A stretch of 64,000 nt of DNA from Actinomadura nitritigenes. GTDB taxonomy: Bacteria > Actinomycetota > Actinomycetes > Streptosporangiales > Streptosporangiaceae. The stretch spans positions 248,001 to 312,000 of the forward strand of contig NZ_JAGEOK010000006.1 of assembly GCF_017573545.1 (NCBI RefSeq). Reading direction: 5' to 3'. The notes beneath the pieces were generated by a model. That model saw nothing but the letters and a program-made list of their open reading frames with translations. It had not been told where the DNA came from and did not search any database. Within the stretch, counting starts at the first letter, position 1. The number at the start of each line of letters is the position of its first letter. Below are positions 8,550-17,589 of this stretch, piece after piece. The position numbers were made by a program, and so were the translations under genes.

Positions 8550-8577
8550 TTGCCAATGCGATGTGTGGTGCTATCGT
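8550..8577 (+). promoter_or_regulatory. Probable sigma-70-type promoter for the gene at 8642
   Basis: TTGCCA (8550-8555) and TATCGT (8572-8577) are separated by 16 bases. Downstream, a 10-bp hairpin (8595-8604 with 8609-8618, 4-nt loop) would lie in the 5' leader before the GGAGGT ribosome binding site. Confidence 0.5.
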
Positions 8578-8641
8578 CACCGTTCGTAGGGACCCGCCCG
8601 TCCCATGAGGGATGGGCGGCGGTCGCAACGGAGGTCTCACG

Positions 8642-9403
8642 GTGGCAGGTGTCGCGGCGCGGGCAGGGGCGGTCCCCGTCCTGCTGCGCCGCGCCGTCAC
8701 CGGGCGGATCGTCCGGCGGCTGCTCGTCCTCGCCGGCCTGCTGATCGCGGGCTGGCTCCTCGGCGGCATGGCGCAGCAGGCCACCGCCCGCGCCGCCGAG
8801 CTTCCGGCGCCGCCCGCCAGGGCGGTCCCGGGCGCGCCCGTCGCGGCGGTCCCGGACACGCCGGACCAGGCCGTCGCGGACGGCGCTCCCATGCTGGCCG
8901 GCGTGCTGAAGGCCCCCCGGACGCCGCTCCCGTCGGTGGCCGGGGCCGTGAAGCACCGGGCGCCCGTGCGCGCCCTGGCGCCGGTCGGCCTCACGACGCC
9001 GGCGAAGCCCGGACGGCCGGCGCGAGCGGTGAAGGCCGCGGCGCCGGCGGACCGGCACGCCGGCCCGGAGAAGGCGCACGGCGCATCTCGCCGCCTGGCT
9101 GGCGGCGCTGCGGCGGCGCACCGGTCGCCGGACCGGTCACAGGAGATCTCCGGGACGCGCCAGGCGTCCCATGTCCGGCATCACCGTGCCATCGAGCGGC
9201 ACCCCGCGCCCTTCCAGGCGCCGGGCCAGTCCGGCACGCATTCGGCGACCTGCGGCGGTGTTCCGATCGGTGCCGCCGCCGGCCTGCCGACCATTTTCCC
9301 CTGGGCTCCGGTTCCGCCGCGAGCCTGCGTTCCGCGCCGTTTCGGCGCGGTTCCCCCGGCCGTCCGCACCGCTGCGGACGAGCCCTCTTTTGCGCCTGAC
9401 TAA
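8642..9403 (+). CDS. Secreted/membrane-anchored hypothetical protein next to the chaplin gene
   Basis: GTG 8642 follows GGAGGT at 8630-8635, so a start there gives 253 residues. A hydrophobic helix 'LLVLAGLLIAGWLLGGMA' follows a positively charged N-terminus (RRAVTGRIVRR), consistent with a signal or anchor sequence. The rest is Ala/Pro-rich and low in predicted structure, ending in 'RTAADEPSFAPD', a C-terminal pattern I associate with unknown secreted proteins encoded beside chaplins in actinomycetes. It is codirectional with the chaplin gene 130 bases downstream, which suggests a shared role at the hydrophobic cell surface. That role is inference; no catalytic motif is visible. Confidence 0.6.
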   Translation: MAGVAARAGAVPVLLRRAVTGRIVRRLLVLAGLLIAGWLLGGMAQQATARAAELPAPPARAVPGAPVAAVPDTPDQAVADGAPMLAGVLKAPRTPLPSVAGAVKHRAPVRALAPVGLTTPAKPGRPARAVKAAAPADRHAGPEKAHGASRRLAGGAAAAHRSPDRSQEISGTRQASHVRHHRAIERHPAPFQAPGQSGTHSATCGGVPIGAAAGLPTIFPWAPVPPRACVPRRFGAVPPAVRTAADEPSFAPD

Positions 9404-9535
9404 TCCCTGATCAGAACGCTCCCGGCGTGGGCCCGTGCGGCTCGGGCCCGGTCGGAGCGTGCCGTCAGGCGTGTCCTTTCCACGAGACCGAACCGGTGTC
9501 TCGGCATTCCATTCACATCCCCCGAACGGAGCATC

Positions 9536-11833
9536 ATGCGAACGTGGGCAAAAAGCACCGCGCGCACGGCGGCGCTCACCGCGAGTTTCGTCGCCCTCGG
9601 TGTCAGCGTCGTTCCCGCCAACGCCTTCGCCGACGCCACCAGCGGCGACGGAAGCGTCCTCGGCGGCAACCAGGTCGACCTGCCGATCTCGGCGCCGGTC
9701 GAGGTCAGCGGGAACGGCGCCGGGATCGTCGGCAGCGGGCACGGCGCGTCCAAGGGCGGCGCGTCCGTGCTGAACGGCGGCGGCGGAGGCGGCCGGCACA
9801 CCTCCGGCAAGGGCAGCGTCGGCGGCGGCAACCAGGTGCACGCGCCGGTCTCGCTGCCGGTGAACGCCTGCGGCAACGCGGTCGCGCTGATCGGCAAGGC
9901 GGAGGCGGGCTGCAAGGGCGGCTCGTCGGTGGTCAACGGCGGCGGGTCCGGCGGCCAGAAGACGTCCGGCGAGCACAGCGTGCTCGGCGGGAACCAGGTC
10001 AACGCGCCGATCTCCGCGCCCGTGGACGTCTGCGGCAACGCCGTGGCGATCATCGGCAAGGCGGAGGCGGGCTGCAAGGGCGGCGCGACCGTGCACAACG
10101 GCGGCGGCGCGGGCCACGGCCGCAGCGGCCAGACCACCGACGGCGCGCTCGGCGTCATCGCCGGCAACCAGGTGAACGCGCCGATCAGCGCGCCGGTGAA
10201 CGTCTGCGGCAACGCGGTCGCGATCGTCGGCCGGTCCATGGCCGGCTGCGAGGGCGGCGCGATCGTCAAGAACGGCGGGCACACCGGCGCGGGCCAGCAG
10301 ACGAACGGGCTGCACGGTGTGATCGGCGGGAACCAGGCGAACGCCCCGGTCAGCGCCCCGGTGGACGTGTGCGGCAACGCGATCGGCGGTGCCCTGGCCG
10401 AATGCGAGGGCGGCGCGTCGGTGCGCAACGGCGGTCACGGGTCCGGCGGGCAGAGGACCGACGGGGTGTCCAGCGTGCTCGGCGGCAACCAGGCGAACGC
10501 GCCGATCAGCGTCCCCGCGAGCGTCTGCGGCAACGCCGCGGCGCTGGTCGGCCAGGCGGGCGCGTACTGCGAGGGCGGTGCGCACGTGCGCAGCAGCTCC
10601 GGCGGCGGCCAGCAGACCTCCGGAACCGGCAGCGTCGGCGGCGGCAACCAGGGCAACGCGCCGATCAGCGCACCCGCCGACGTCTGCGGCAACGCCGCCG
10701 CGGTCGTCGGCGAGGCCGCCGCGCACTGCAACGGGCAGACGCTGGTCGAGGGCCCGCACGGGCCCGGCGGGCGGACGTCGGGGAACGGTAGCGCCGGCGG
10801 CGGGAACCAGGCGCACGCTCCGGCGAAGGCCCCCGTGGACGCGTGCGGGAACGTCGGCGCCGTGGTCGGCCGGTCCCTCGCGCACTGCCAGGACAGCCCC
10901 GGTTTCGGCGGGTACCACCCCTACGCCCGGTCCGCGGGCCAGAACCCGGCTCCGCTGCCGGTGAACCCGGGCCTGCCCGTCCTGCCGAAGCTGCCCGCCA
11001 CGGCGAACCACCGCGACGGCGGGCCGACCGGCCTGCCCGTGACCGCCGCCCTGCCCGTGACCGGGCTGCCGGACGCCGGTCAGGCCCTGTCCGGGGCGGT
11101 CGCGCAGGTGAACGGCGTCCCCGCGACCAAGAGCGTCCCGGTGTCGGACGTCCTGTCCGCGACGAACCTGCTGCCGGGCGCCGGTGGGCAGCGGACCATT
11201 GCCGAGCAGCGGACCGGCGCCCCGTCCCTGGGCCCGGTCGCCGCCTCGCAGCTGCCCGGCATGGGGAGCCTGCCCGTCCAGGGCTCGCTGCCGACGGTGA
11301 ACGCCCTGCTCGGCGGTGCCATGACGCCGAAGATCACGCCCAAGGTCAACGGGCTGCCGCGGGTTCCCGCGGCCGGGAAGCGGACGGCCGGCACCGGCGG
11401 CAACGGCCTGACGGTCGCGACGCTGCCGGTGAACCCGGGCGCGCTGACCGGGAACGCCGGGAAGGCGCTGCCGTCGGCCCCGGTCGTCCCGTTGGCCCCG
11501 AACGCCCGCACGTCCCGCTCCGGCGACCCGCTGCCGCACACCGGCCTGCCGGGGACGAACGGGGTCAAGCTGCCGAAGACCGGCGCCGTCGACCTGCCGA
11601 AGACCGGCGCCGTCGACCTGCCCGCGGCGGGGAAGGCCGCGCTGCCCGCCGGGACCCTCCAGGCGCCCCGGAGCGTGACCGACCTCGGCCCCGTCCGGAC
11701 CGTCGCCGAGCGCACGCCGATCGCGCCCGCCGCCGAGGACGGGTCGCTCTGGGTGCTCGGCATGGCGACGATCGCCGCGGCGTTCGCCGGCGCGGTCGCG
11801 CTGACCCGCCGCCTGCGCCCCGCGCGCGGCTGA
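9536..11833 (+). CDS. Giant chaplin with eight chaplin modules
   Basis: A signal peptide (to about residue 32, ending 'NAFADA') is followed by eight consecutive chaplin modules of the form GGNQxxAPxSxPVxxCGNAxAxxGxxxxxC, with centres about 160 bases apart between 9660 and 10890. Chaplins are secreted proteins that assemble amyloid-like hydrophobic coats on aerial hyphae and spores. Usual chaplins carry one module, long chaplins two. Modules 2-8 keep two cysteines each; module 1 has Ser and Ala instead. Module 5 is a few residues short. The C-terminal half is a Pro/Gly/Ala-rich stalk with LPHTG once and LPKTG twice, ending in a hydrophobic helix 'LWVLGMATIAAAFAGAVAL' and RRLRPARG. The LPxTG-like motifs are over 50 residues before that helix, so ordinary sortase sorting is doubtful. 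Confidence 0.9.
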   Translation: MRTWAKSTARTAALTASFVALGVSVVPANAFADATSGDGSVLGGNQVDLPISAPVEVSGNGAGIVGSGHGASKGGASVLNGGGGGGRHTSGKGSVGGGNQVHAPVSLPVNACGNAVALIGKAEAGCKGGSSVVNGGGSGGQKTSGEHSVLGGNQVNAPISAPVDVCGNAVAIIGKAEAGCKGGATVHNGGGAGHGRSGQTTDGALGVIAGNQVNAPISAPVNVCGNAVAIVGRSMAGCEGGAIVKNGGHTGAGQQTNGLHGVIGGNQANAPVSAPVDVCGNAIGGALAECEGGASVRNGGHGSGGQRTDGVSSVLGGNQANAPISVPASVCGNAAALVGQAGAYCEGGAHVRSSSGGGQQTSGTGSVGGGNQGNAPISAPADVCGNAAAVVGEAAAHCNGQTLVEGPHGPGGRTSGNGSAGGGNQAHAPAKAPVDACGNVGAVVGRSLAHCQDSPGFGGYHPYARSAGQNPAPLPVNPGLPVLPKLPATANHRDGGPTGLPVTAALPVTGLPDAGQALSGAVAQVNGVPATKSVPVSDVLSATNLLPGAGGQRTIAEQRTGAPSLGPVAASQLPGMGSLPVQGSLPTVNALLGGAMTPKITPKVNGLPRVPAAGKRTAGTGGNGLTVATLPVNPGALTGNAGKALPSAPVVPLAPNARTSRSGDPLPHTGLPGTNGVKLPKTGAVDLPKTGAVDLPAAGKAALPAGTLQAPRSVTDLGPVRTVAERTPIAPAAEDGSLWVLGMATIAAAFAGAVALTRRLRPARG
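9660..10895 (+). repeat. Eight tandem chaplin-encoding repeats (about 160 bp each)
   Basis: Each unit encodes GNQ...APxS.P...CGNA. Unit starts fall near 9663, 9828, 9988, 10162, 10327, 10484, 10642 and 10801. Spacers encode Gly-rich linkers. The repetition implies expansion by unequal recombination. Confidence 0.9.
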
Positions 11834-12213
11834 CCGATCCGGGTCCGCGGCCGGCCGGCTCCCGCCGGCCGCCGACCGGGCCCGGTCCGCGCCCGCCGAT
11901 CACGCCCGGCGGGTGAGGGCCGGTCCAGCAGGGCCTGCCGGGTGGTGATCCACTCCCGTCCGGCAGGCCCGTCCACGAACGCTTCGCCCGTCCCGGAGGC
12001 GCGGTCCGGGGCGGGCGAAGCCATTCCCGGACGCCGGTCCGAGCACGCGGTCCGGCGACTATGATTACGGGACGTCATAGCATTCGTACGTAGTGCTACG
12101 CTCCGTCCGAGACTCGGCGGACCCGCCGCGAACGACCCCTGAGCACCGGGAACGGCGGAAACGGAGCGAACCTCCGCGATCGGCCGGAACGGCCGGAACG
12201 CCCGGTGGGGCGG
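11834..12213. other. Intergenic region with hairpin and operator-like inverted repeats
   Basis: No credible gene. An 11-bp inverted repeat (GGGCCTGCCGG 11931-11941 with CCGGCAGGCCC 11960-11970) may terminate the chaplin transcript. A less GC-rich patch at 12060-12100 holds TAGCA...TGCTA arms around CGTACG, with CGTAG-TG-CTACG next to it, resembling a regulator site, but no start codon follows closely on the plus strand. Confidence 0.4.
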
Positions 12214-12408
12214 TCAGAACGTGCGGACGGCCCGGATGACCTTGCGGCGCAGTTGAATACGGCGGCGGCCGTCCGGGTAGAGGCGCAACCGATCGATCTC
12301 CCAGCCGCCGTGTTCGGCGTGCTCGGTCAGGATCTGCCGGGCGGTGTCACGCGTGGTGCCGGCCGGCAGTGACAGGACGAGGTAGGTGTACTGCACCATT
12401 GCGACCAT
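12214..12408 (-). CDS. Small conserved actinobacterial protein (DUF5703-like)
   Basis: The 64-residue product reads 'QYTYLVLSLPAGTTRDTARQ', 'ILTEHAEHGGWEIDRLRLYP' and 'DGRRRIQLRRKVIRA'. This (Y-x-V-x-LP-GT-R...LLT-AE-GGWE-RLRLYPDG-RR-xLRR) is the pattern of a short, widely conserved actinobacterial family I know as DUF5703; function unknown. A beta-hairpin plus helix arrangement is likely. Start could be ATG 12408 or ATG 12399; neither has a strong ribosome binding site. It is divergent from topA, as a neighbour transcribed away from a core gene. Confidence 0.75.
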   Translation of the reverse strand: MVAMVQYTYLVLSLPAGTTRDTARQILTEHAEHGGWEIDRLRLYPDGRRRIQLRRKVIRAVRTF

Positions 12409-12651
12409 TATTACTTGGTGGACCGGGTGTTGTGCATCGTACGGCGGTGGCCCGGTCCGCACGGGGGGTGGCGGCATGTCATCCTGTCCGGAGGCGAGCG
12501 GCGGATGAGAGTTGCGCCCGCCGCGGGCGGAGCGGAGGCGAAGGGGCGGCAGTGGGGCATCCGGGCATGAACCCGCCATCATGCGACGTTGTAGGAAGCC
12601 TGTGTAAGAAGAGTGTGAGCTAGAAGACCAGACAGCGAGGTTGGAGCGACT

Positions 12652-15348
12652 GTGCCAGCCAAGAACGGCACTGCGAAGAGTGGCCAGGCGAACGGCGCCG
12701 GCACGCGCCTGGTGATCGTCGAGTCGCCCGCGAAGGCGAAGACGATCGCGGGGTACCTGGGCCGTGGCTACATCGTGGAGTCCAGTATCGGCCACATCCG
12801 GGACCTGCCCGGGAGCGCCTCGGAGGTGCCGGCCAAGTACAAGGGCGAGCCGTGGGCGAAGCTCGGTGTGAACGTCGAGCACAACTTCGATCCCCTCTAC
12901 GTGGTCAACACCGACAAGAAGGCGCAGGTCGCCAAGCTCAAGAAGCTGCTCGCCGAGGCCGACGAGCTCTTCCTCGCCACGGACGAGGACCGGGAGGGCG
13001 AGGCGATCGCCTGGCACCTCCAGGACGTCCTGAAGCCGAAGGTGCCGGTGCACCGGATGGTCTTCAACGAGATCACCAAGGACGCGATCCAGCGCGCCGC
13101 CGCGAACCCGCGGCAGCTGAACATGCGGCTGGTGGACGCGCAGGAGACGCGCCGCATCCTGGACCGGCTGTACGGGTACGAGGTCAGCCCCGTCCTGTGG
13201 AAGAAGGTCATGCCGAAGCTGTCGGCGGGCCGGGTGCAGTCGGTGGCGACGCGGCTGGTGGTGGAGCGCGAGCGCGAGCGCATCGCGTTCGTCCCGGCGC
13301 ACTACTGGGGCATCCTCGCCGAGTTCGACACCGGCAAGGAGGAGGAGCCCAAGGCGTTCAAGGCCGGGCTCGTCTCCGTTGACGGCAAGCGGGTCGCGCA
13401 GGGCCGCGACTTCGCGTCCGACGGCACGCTGAAGACGAAGGACGCGCTGCACCTGGACGAGCCGTCGGCGCGCGGGCTGGCCGACCGGCTGCGCGGCAGG
13501 CCGTACGAGGTCAAGTCGGTCGAGTCCAAGCCCTACACGCGCAAGCCGTACCCGCCGTTCCGGACGACCACCCTGCAGCAGGAGGCCAGCCGCAAGCTGG
13601 GCTTCTCCGCGAAGTACACGATGTCGGTGGCGCAGAAGCTGTACGAGAACGGCTTCATCACCTACATGCGAACCGACTCGATCACGCTGTCGGAGACGGC
13701 GATCACGGCGGCGCGGCGGCAGGCGGCGACCCTGTTCGGCGGCGAGTACGTGCCGGACAAGCCGCGCGTCTACCAGTCGAAGGTGAAGAACGCGCAGGAG
13801 GCGCACGAGGCGATCCGCCCCGCGGGCGAGAGCTTCCGGACGCCCGCCGAGACGGGCCTGTCCGGCGACCAGTTCCGGCTCTACGAGCTGATCTGGAAGC
13901 GGACGATCGCGTCGCAGATGAAGGACGCGGCGGGCCGCTCGGTCTCGATCCGGGTGACCGGCACGTCCACGCGGAACGAGCTGGCGGAGTTCGGCGCGAC
14001 CGGTAAGACGATCACCTTCCACGGCTTCCTCAAGGCGTACGTGGAGAGCGCGGACGACCCGTCCACCGACCGCGACGACCAGGAGCGGCGGCTGCCGAAC
14101 CTGGAGCAGGGCGACCGGCTGGGCGCGAACGCGGTGGACGCCGAGGGCCACTCGACCCGGCCGCCGGCCCGCTACACCGAGGCGAGCCTGGTCAAGGAGC
14201 TGGAGGAGCGGGAGATCGGCCGCCCGTCCACCTACGCCTCGATCATCGGGACGATCCTGGACCGCGGCTACGTGTTCAAGAAGGGCACGGCGCTCGTCCC
14301 GTCGTTCCTGGCGTTCGCCGTGGTGAACCTGCTGGAGCAGCACTTCGGCAACCTGGTCGACTACGACTTCACCGCGCACATGGAGGACGGTCTCGACGAG
14401 ATCGCCCGCGGTGAGGCCGAGCGCGTCCGGTGGCTGACCCGGTTCTACTTCGGCGACAACGGCGAAGAGGGGCTGAAGGAGCTCACCGAGGACATCGGGG
14501 ACATCGACGCCAAGGGGATCAGCTCGTTCCCGGTGAAGGGCTCCGACATCGTGGTCCGGGTCGGCCGGTACGGCTCGTACCTGGACCGGGACGGCGAGCG
14601 GGTCAACATCCCCGACGACATCGCGCCGGACGAGCTGACGGCGGAGAAGGCCGAGGAGCTGCTCGCGCAGCCGAGCGGCGACCGGGAGCTGGGCGTCGAC
14701 CCCGAGACGGGGCACATGATCGTGGCGAAGTCGGGTCGGTTCGGCCCGTACGTCACCGAGATCCTGCCCGAGGCCGCGCCGCCCGCCGAGGGCGATAAGA
14801 AGAAGCGGACGAAGAAGGCCGACGCCCCGAAGCCGCGCACGGGCTCGCTGTTCAAGTCGATGTCGCTGGACACGATCACGCTGGACGACGCGCTGAAGCT
14901 GCTGTCGCTGCCCCGGACGCTGGGCGAGCTGGACGGCGAGCCGGTGACGGCGCAGAACGGCCGGTTCGGTCCGTACATCAAGAAGGGCACCGACAGCCGC
15001 TCGCTCGGGTCGGAGGAGGAGCTCTTCACCGTCACGCTGGAGCAGGCGAAGGAGCTGCTGGCGCAGCCGAAGCAGCGGGGCAGGCGGGCCGCCGCGGCGG
15101 CGCCGCTGCGCGAGCTCGGCAAGGACCCGGCGAGCGACAAGCCGGTGGTGGTGAAGGAGGGCCGGTTCGGCCCGTACGTCACCGACGGCGAGACGAACGC
15201 CAGCCTGCGCAAGGGCGACGAGGTCGAGTCCATCACGATCCAGCGCGCCGCGGAACTGCTCGCGGAACGGCGTGAGAAGGTGGCCGCCGGCGGCGGAAAG
15301 AAGAAGACGACGACCCGCCGCCGCACCTCTGCAAAGTCCGGCTCATAA
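12652..15348 (+). CDS. topA: DNA topoisomerase I
   Basis: GTG 12652 gives 898 residues. The TOPRIM domain begins 'LVIVESPAKAKTIAGYLG' and includes 'ATDEDREGEAIAWHL' with its catalytic acidic residues. The active-site tyrosine is Y338 in 'GFITYMRTDS'. The 'EAHEAIRP' and 'IGRPSTYASIIGTIL' motifs follow. The C-terminal region has repeated 'GRFGPYV' topo_C modules without zinc-finger cysteines, then a Lys/Arg-rich tail, as is usual in actinobacterial enzymes. It relaxes negative supercoils behind RNA polymerase. It is codirectional with the MFS-tmk and holB genes, and the order topA-tmk-holB is recurrent in actinomycetes. Confidence 0.97.
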   Translation: MPAKNGTAKSGQANGAGTRLVIVESPAKAKTIAGYLGRGYIVESSIGHIRDLPGSASEVPAKYKGEPWAKLGVNVEHNFDPLYVVNTDKKAQVAKLKKLLAEADELFLATDEDREGEAIAWHLQDVLKPKVPVHRMVFNEITKDAIQRAAANPRQLNMRLVDAQETRRILDRLYGYEVSPVLWKKVMPKLSAGRVQSVATRLVVERERERIAFVPAHYWGILAEFDTGKEEEPKAFKAGLVSVDGKRVAQGRDFASDGTLKTKDALHLDEPSARGLADRLRGRPYEVKSVESKPYTRKPYPPFRTTTLQQEASRKLGFSAKYTMSVAQKLYENGFITYMRTDSITLSETAITAARRQAATLFGGEYVPDKPRVYQSKVKNAQEAHEAIRPAGESFRTPAETGLSGDQFRLYELIWKRTIASQMKDAAGRSVSIRVTGTSTRNELAEFGATGKTITFHGFLKAYVESADDPSTDRDDQERRLPNLEQGDRLGANAVDAEGHSTRPPARYTEASLVKELEEREIGRPSTYASIIGTILDRGYVFKKGTALVPSFLAFAVVNLLEQHFGNLVDYDFTAHMEDGLDEIARGEAERVRWLTRFYFGDNGEEGLKELTEDIGDIDAKGISSFPVKGSDIVVRVGRYGSYLDRDGERVNIPDDIAPDELTAEKAEELLAQPSGDRELGVDPETGHMIVAKSGRFGPYVTEILPEAAPPAEGDKKKRTKKADAPKPRTGSLFKSMSLDTITLDDALKLLSLPRTLGELDGEPVTAQNGRFGPYIKKGTDSRSLGSEEELFTVTLEQAKELLAQPKQRGRRAAAAAPLRELGKDPASDKPVVVKEGRFGPYVTDGETNASLRKGDEVESITIQRAAELLAERREKVAAGGGKKKTTTRRRTSAKSGS

Positions 15349-15376
15349 CGACATTCGCGCCGATACCCTGACCGAC

Positions 15377-17506
15377 ATGACCAGAACGGACGCCACTCGG
15401 CCGCACCCCGCCGCGCCGCAGCCAGGTGCCACGTCGCTCTCCGCCGCGGCGGGGACGTTCCGGCGGCTACGGCTCGCGCTCTCGGCGTCCGGCCTGGGCC
15501 AATGGCTCACGGTCCCGGCGCTGTCGGCGATGGCGGTGCTGCCGGAGGACGACACCGGGGCACGGCTGCGGGCGGTCGGCGGCGTGCTGGCGCTGCTGGT
15601 GCTCCCGGCGGTGCTGCTCGCGCCGCTCGTGGGGGCGCTCGCCGACCGGATCGACCGGCGCCTGGCGCTGCTGATCGCGGACGGGCTGCGGTTCGTGGTC
15701 GTCCTGACGGTGCCGCTGGTGGACGCGCTGCCGTGGACGCTGGCCGCCGCGTTCCTGGTCGGCTGCCTGTCGCTGCTGTGGACGCCGGCGGCGACCGCCG
15801 GGCTTCCGGCGCTGGTCTCGGACGCGACCGTGAGCGCCTCCGCGGGCGGGGCCGTGGTGGCGCGCGGCGCCCCCGAGGACGACCTGCGCGCCGGCGCCCG
15901 CCGCTCGGCGGCGCGGGCCGCGTTCGGTCCCGCGCCCTTCGCCGCGCTGGCGTTCGCGCTGCTCGCCCTGATCGCGAACGCCGCGCTCGGAGCGTCGCAC
16001 CGCGCCGACCTCCCGCTGTACGCGACCGCGGTGGTGTTCGCCGTCTCGGCCGCGCTGACGGCCCTGGTCAGGGACGTCCCGGCGACGGAGCCGATCACGG
16101 TTCCGGCGCCGCTGAAGCTGCTCTTCCAGGGCGCCGGGCTCGACCGCGCCGGCCGCGGCCTCGGCCTGGCGATCGGCGGCGCGGTGCTCGCCGCGAGCGC
16201 GATCGCCGCCGTCGCCCGGGTGCACGCGGGCGAGCTGGGCGGCGGGGACGCGGGCTACGGCGCCGTCCTCGCCGGGCTCGCCGCCGGGCTGGCGTCCGGC
16301 CTGTTCCTCGGCCCGCGCGTCCTCGGCCCGTTCAGCCGCCGCCGGCTCCTCGGCCTCGCGGTGATCGCCGCTGCGCTGCTGCTGATCGTGGCCGCGCTCG
16401 TGCGGAACCTCGTCGTCGTGGCGTTCGTGACCGCGTTCCTCGGCGTCGCCGCCGGGGCCGCCTGGTCCACCGCGTCCGCGGCCGTCCGCGGGCTCGGCGC
16501 GCCGGACGGGGAGGCGCCGGGCGGCGACCGCCCGCGCGCGTTCCGGCGGTCGATCGCGCTCGTCGTCGTGCTGGTCTCGGTCGCGGCCGTCCCCGCGGTC
16601 GCGGGCGCGCTCGGCTCGCACCGGATCGACGTCGGCGACGGCTACGATCTCGACGGCTCGATGTCCGCGCTGCTGATCGCCGCCGTCCTCGCCCTGGTCG
16701 CCGGGGCCGTCGCCTACCGGAGGCTGGACGACCGGCGCGGCATCCCGCTCGTCGCGGACCTGCGGGCCGCGCTGCGCGGCGAGGTGTACGTCCCGCCGTC
16801 GCAGGTCGCCGAGCCGGAGCCGGTCCGCCGCGAGCACGGCGTGTTCATCGCGTTCGAGGGCGGCGAGGGCGCCGGCAAGACCACCCAGGCGCGGCTCGCC
16901 GCGATCTGGCTGCGCGACCACGGCTACGACGTGGTCACCACGCACGAGCCGGGCGCCACCAAGATCGGCATGCGGCTGCGCGCGATGCTGCTGGACCGGG
17001 ACACCACCGGGCTGTCCGACCGGGCCGAGACCCTGCTGTACGCGGCGGACCGCGCCGACCACGTCGCGAACGTGGTCCGGCCCGCGCTGGAGCGCGGCGC
17101 GATCGTGGTGAGCGACCGCTACCTGGACTCGTCGCTGGCCTACCAGGGCCACGGACGGCGGCAGCCGGTCGACGACATCGCCCGCGTCAACGCGTGGGCG
17201 ACCGGCGGCCTGCTGCCCGACCTGACCGTCCTGCTGGAGGTCCCGCCGGCGGACGGGCTGCGCCGGCTGTCGGCCCCCGCCGACCGCATCGAGTCCGAGC
17301 CGCAGGAGTTCCACGAGCGCGTCCAGGCCGGGTTCCGCGCGCTCGCCGAGGCCGATCCCGACCGGTACCTCGTGCTGGACGCGAGCCGCCCGCAGGCCGA
17401 GTTGAGCCGGGAGATCCAGTACCGCATCCGCGAGATCCTGCCGGACCCGATCCCGGCCGGTACCGAGGACGCGACGAGCACCTTCCCGGCGATCACGGAC
17501 GTCTAG
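15377..17506 (+). CDS. tmk: MFS transporter-like membrane domain fused to thymidylate kinase
   Basis: ATG 15377 gives 709 residues in one frame. Residues 1 to about 475 form an MFS-like domain with many hydrophobic helices and a 'ALADRIDRRLALLIADGLRF' loop between helices. From about residue 490 a complete thymidylate kinase follows: P-loop 'FEGGEGAGKTTQ', 'THEPGATKIG', the DRY-type 'VVSDRYLDSSLAYQG', and the lid/substrate segment 'LEVPPADGLRRL'. The kinase makes dTDP from dTMP. Fusion to a membrane domain is known in some actinomycete Tmk proteins, so it is not an assembly artefact. The transport role of the first half is unknown. Only 28 bases separate it from topA, and holB follows, consistent with an operon. 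Confidence 0.9.
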   Translation: MTRTDATRPHPAAPQPGATSLSAAAGTFRRLRLALSASGLGQWLTVPALSAMAVLPEDDTGARLRAVGGVLALLVLPAVLLAPLVGALADRIDRRLALLIADGLRFVVVLTVPLVDALPWTLAAAFLVGCLSLLWTPAATAGLPALVSDATVSASAGGAVVARGAPEDDLRAGARRSAARAAFGPAPFAALAFALLALIANAALGASHRADLPLYATAVVFAVSAALTALVRDVPATEPITVPAPLKLLFQGAGLDRAGRGLGLAIGGAVLAASAIAAVARVHAGELGGGDAGYGAVLAGLAAGLASGLFLGPRVLGPFSRRRLLGLAVIAAALLLIVAALVRNLVVVAFVTAFLGVAAGAAWSTASAAVRGLGAPDGEAPGGDRPRAFRRSIALVVVLVSVAAVPAVAGALGSHRIDVGDGYDLDGSMSALLIAAVLALVAGAVAYRRLDDRRGIPLVADLRAALRGEVYVPPSQVAEPEPVRREHGVFIAFEGGEGAGKTTQARLAAIWLRDHGYDVVTTHEPGATKIGMRLRAMLLDRDTTGLSDRAETLLYAADRADHVANVVRPALERGAIVVSDRYLDSSLAYQGHGRRQPVDDIARVNAWATGGLLPDLTVLLEVPPADGLRRLSAPADRIESEPQEFHERVQAGFRALAEADPDRYLVLDASRPQAELSREIQYRIREILPDPIPAGTEDATSTFPAITDV

Positions 17507-17589
17507 CGGCGCGTCCGGGCGCGCGGCGCCGCCTCCACCATGGGCGGACGCGTCCCGGCGGAGGGCGCGCAGCCCTTAGCCTTGTTCAC

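Noticed and set aside
8578..8641. Riboswitch in the leader of the chaplin-neighbour gene
   Set aside because: Only one simple hairpin is present and no known riboswitch core is recognisable.
9137..11539. 800-codon minus-strand frame across the chaplin gene
   Set aside because: Repetitive Arg/Ala product produced by the GC-rich chaplin repeats; not a gene.
11520..11640. LPHTG/LPKTG as a sortase sorting signal of the chaplin
   Set aside because: A sorting signal needs the hydrophobic helix right after the motif; here more than 50 residues intervene. Kept only as an oddity.
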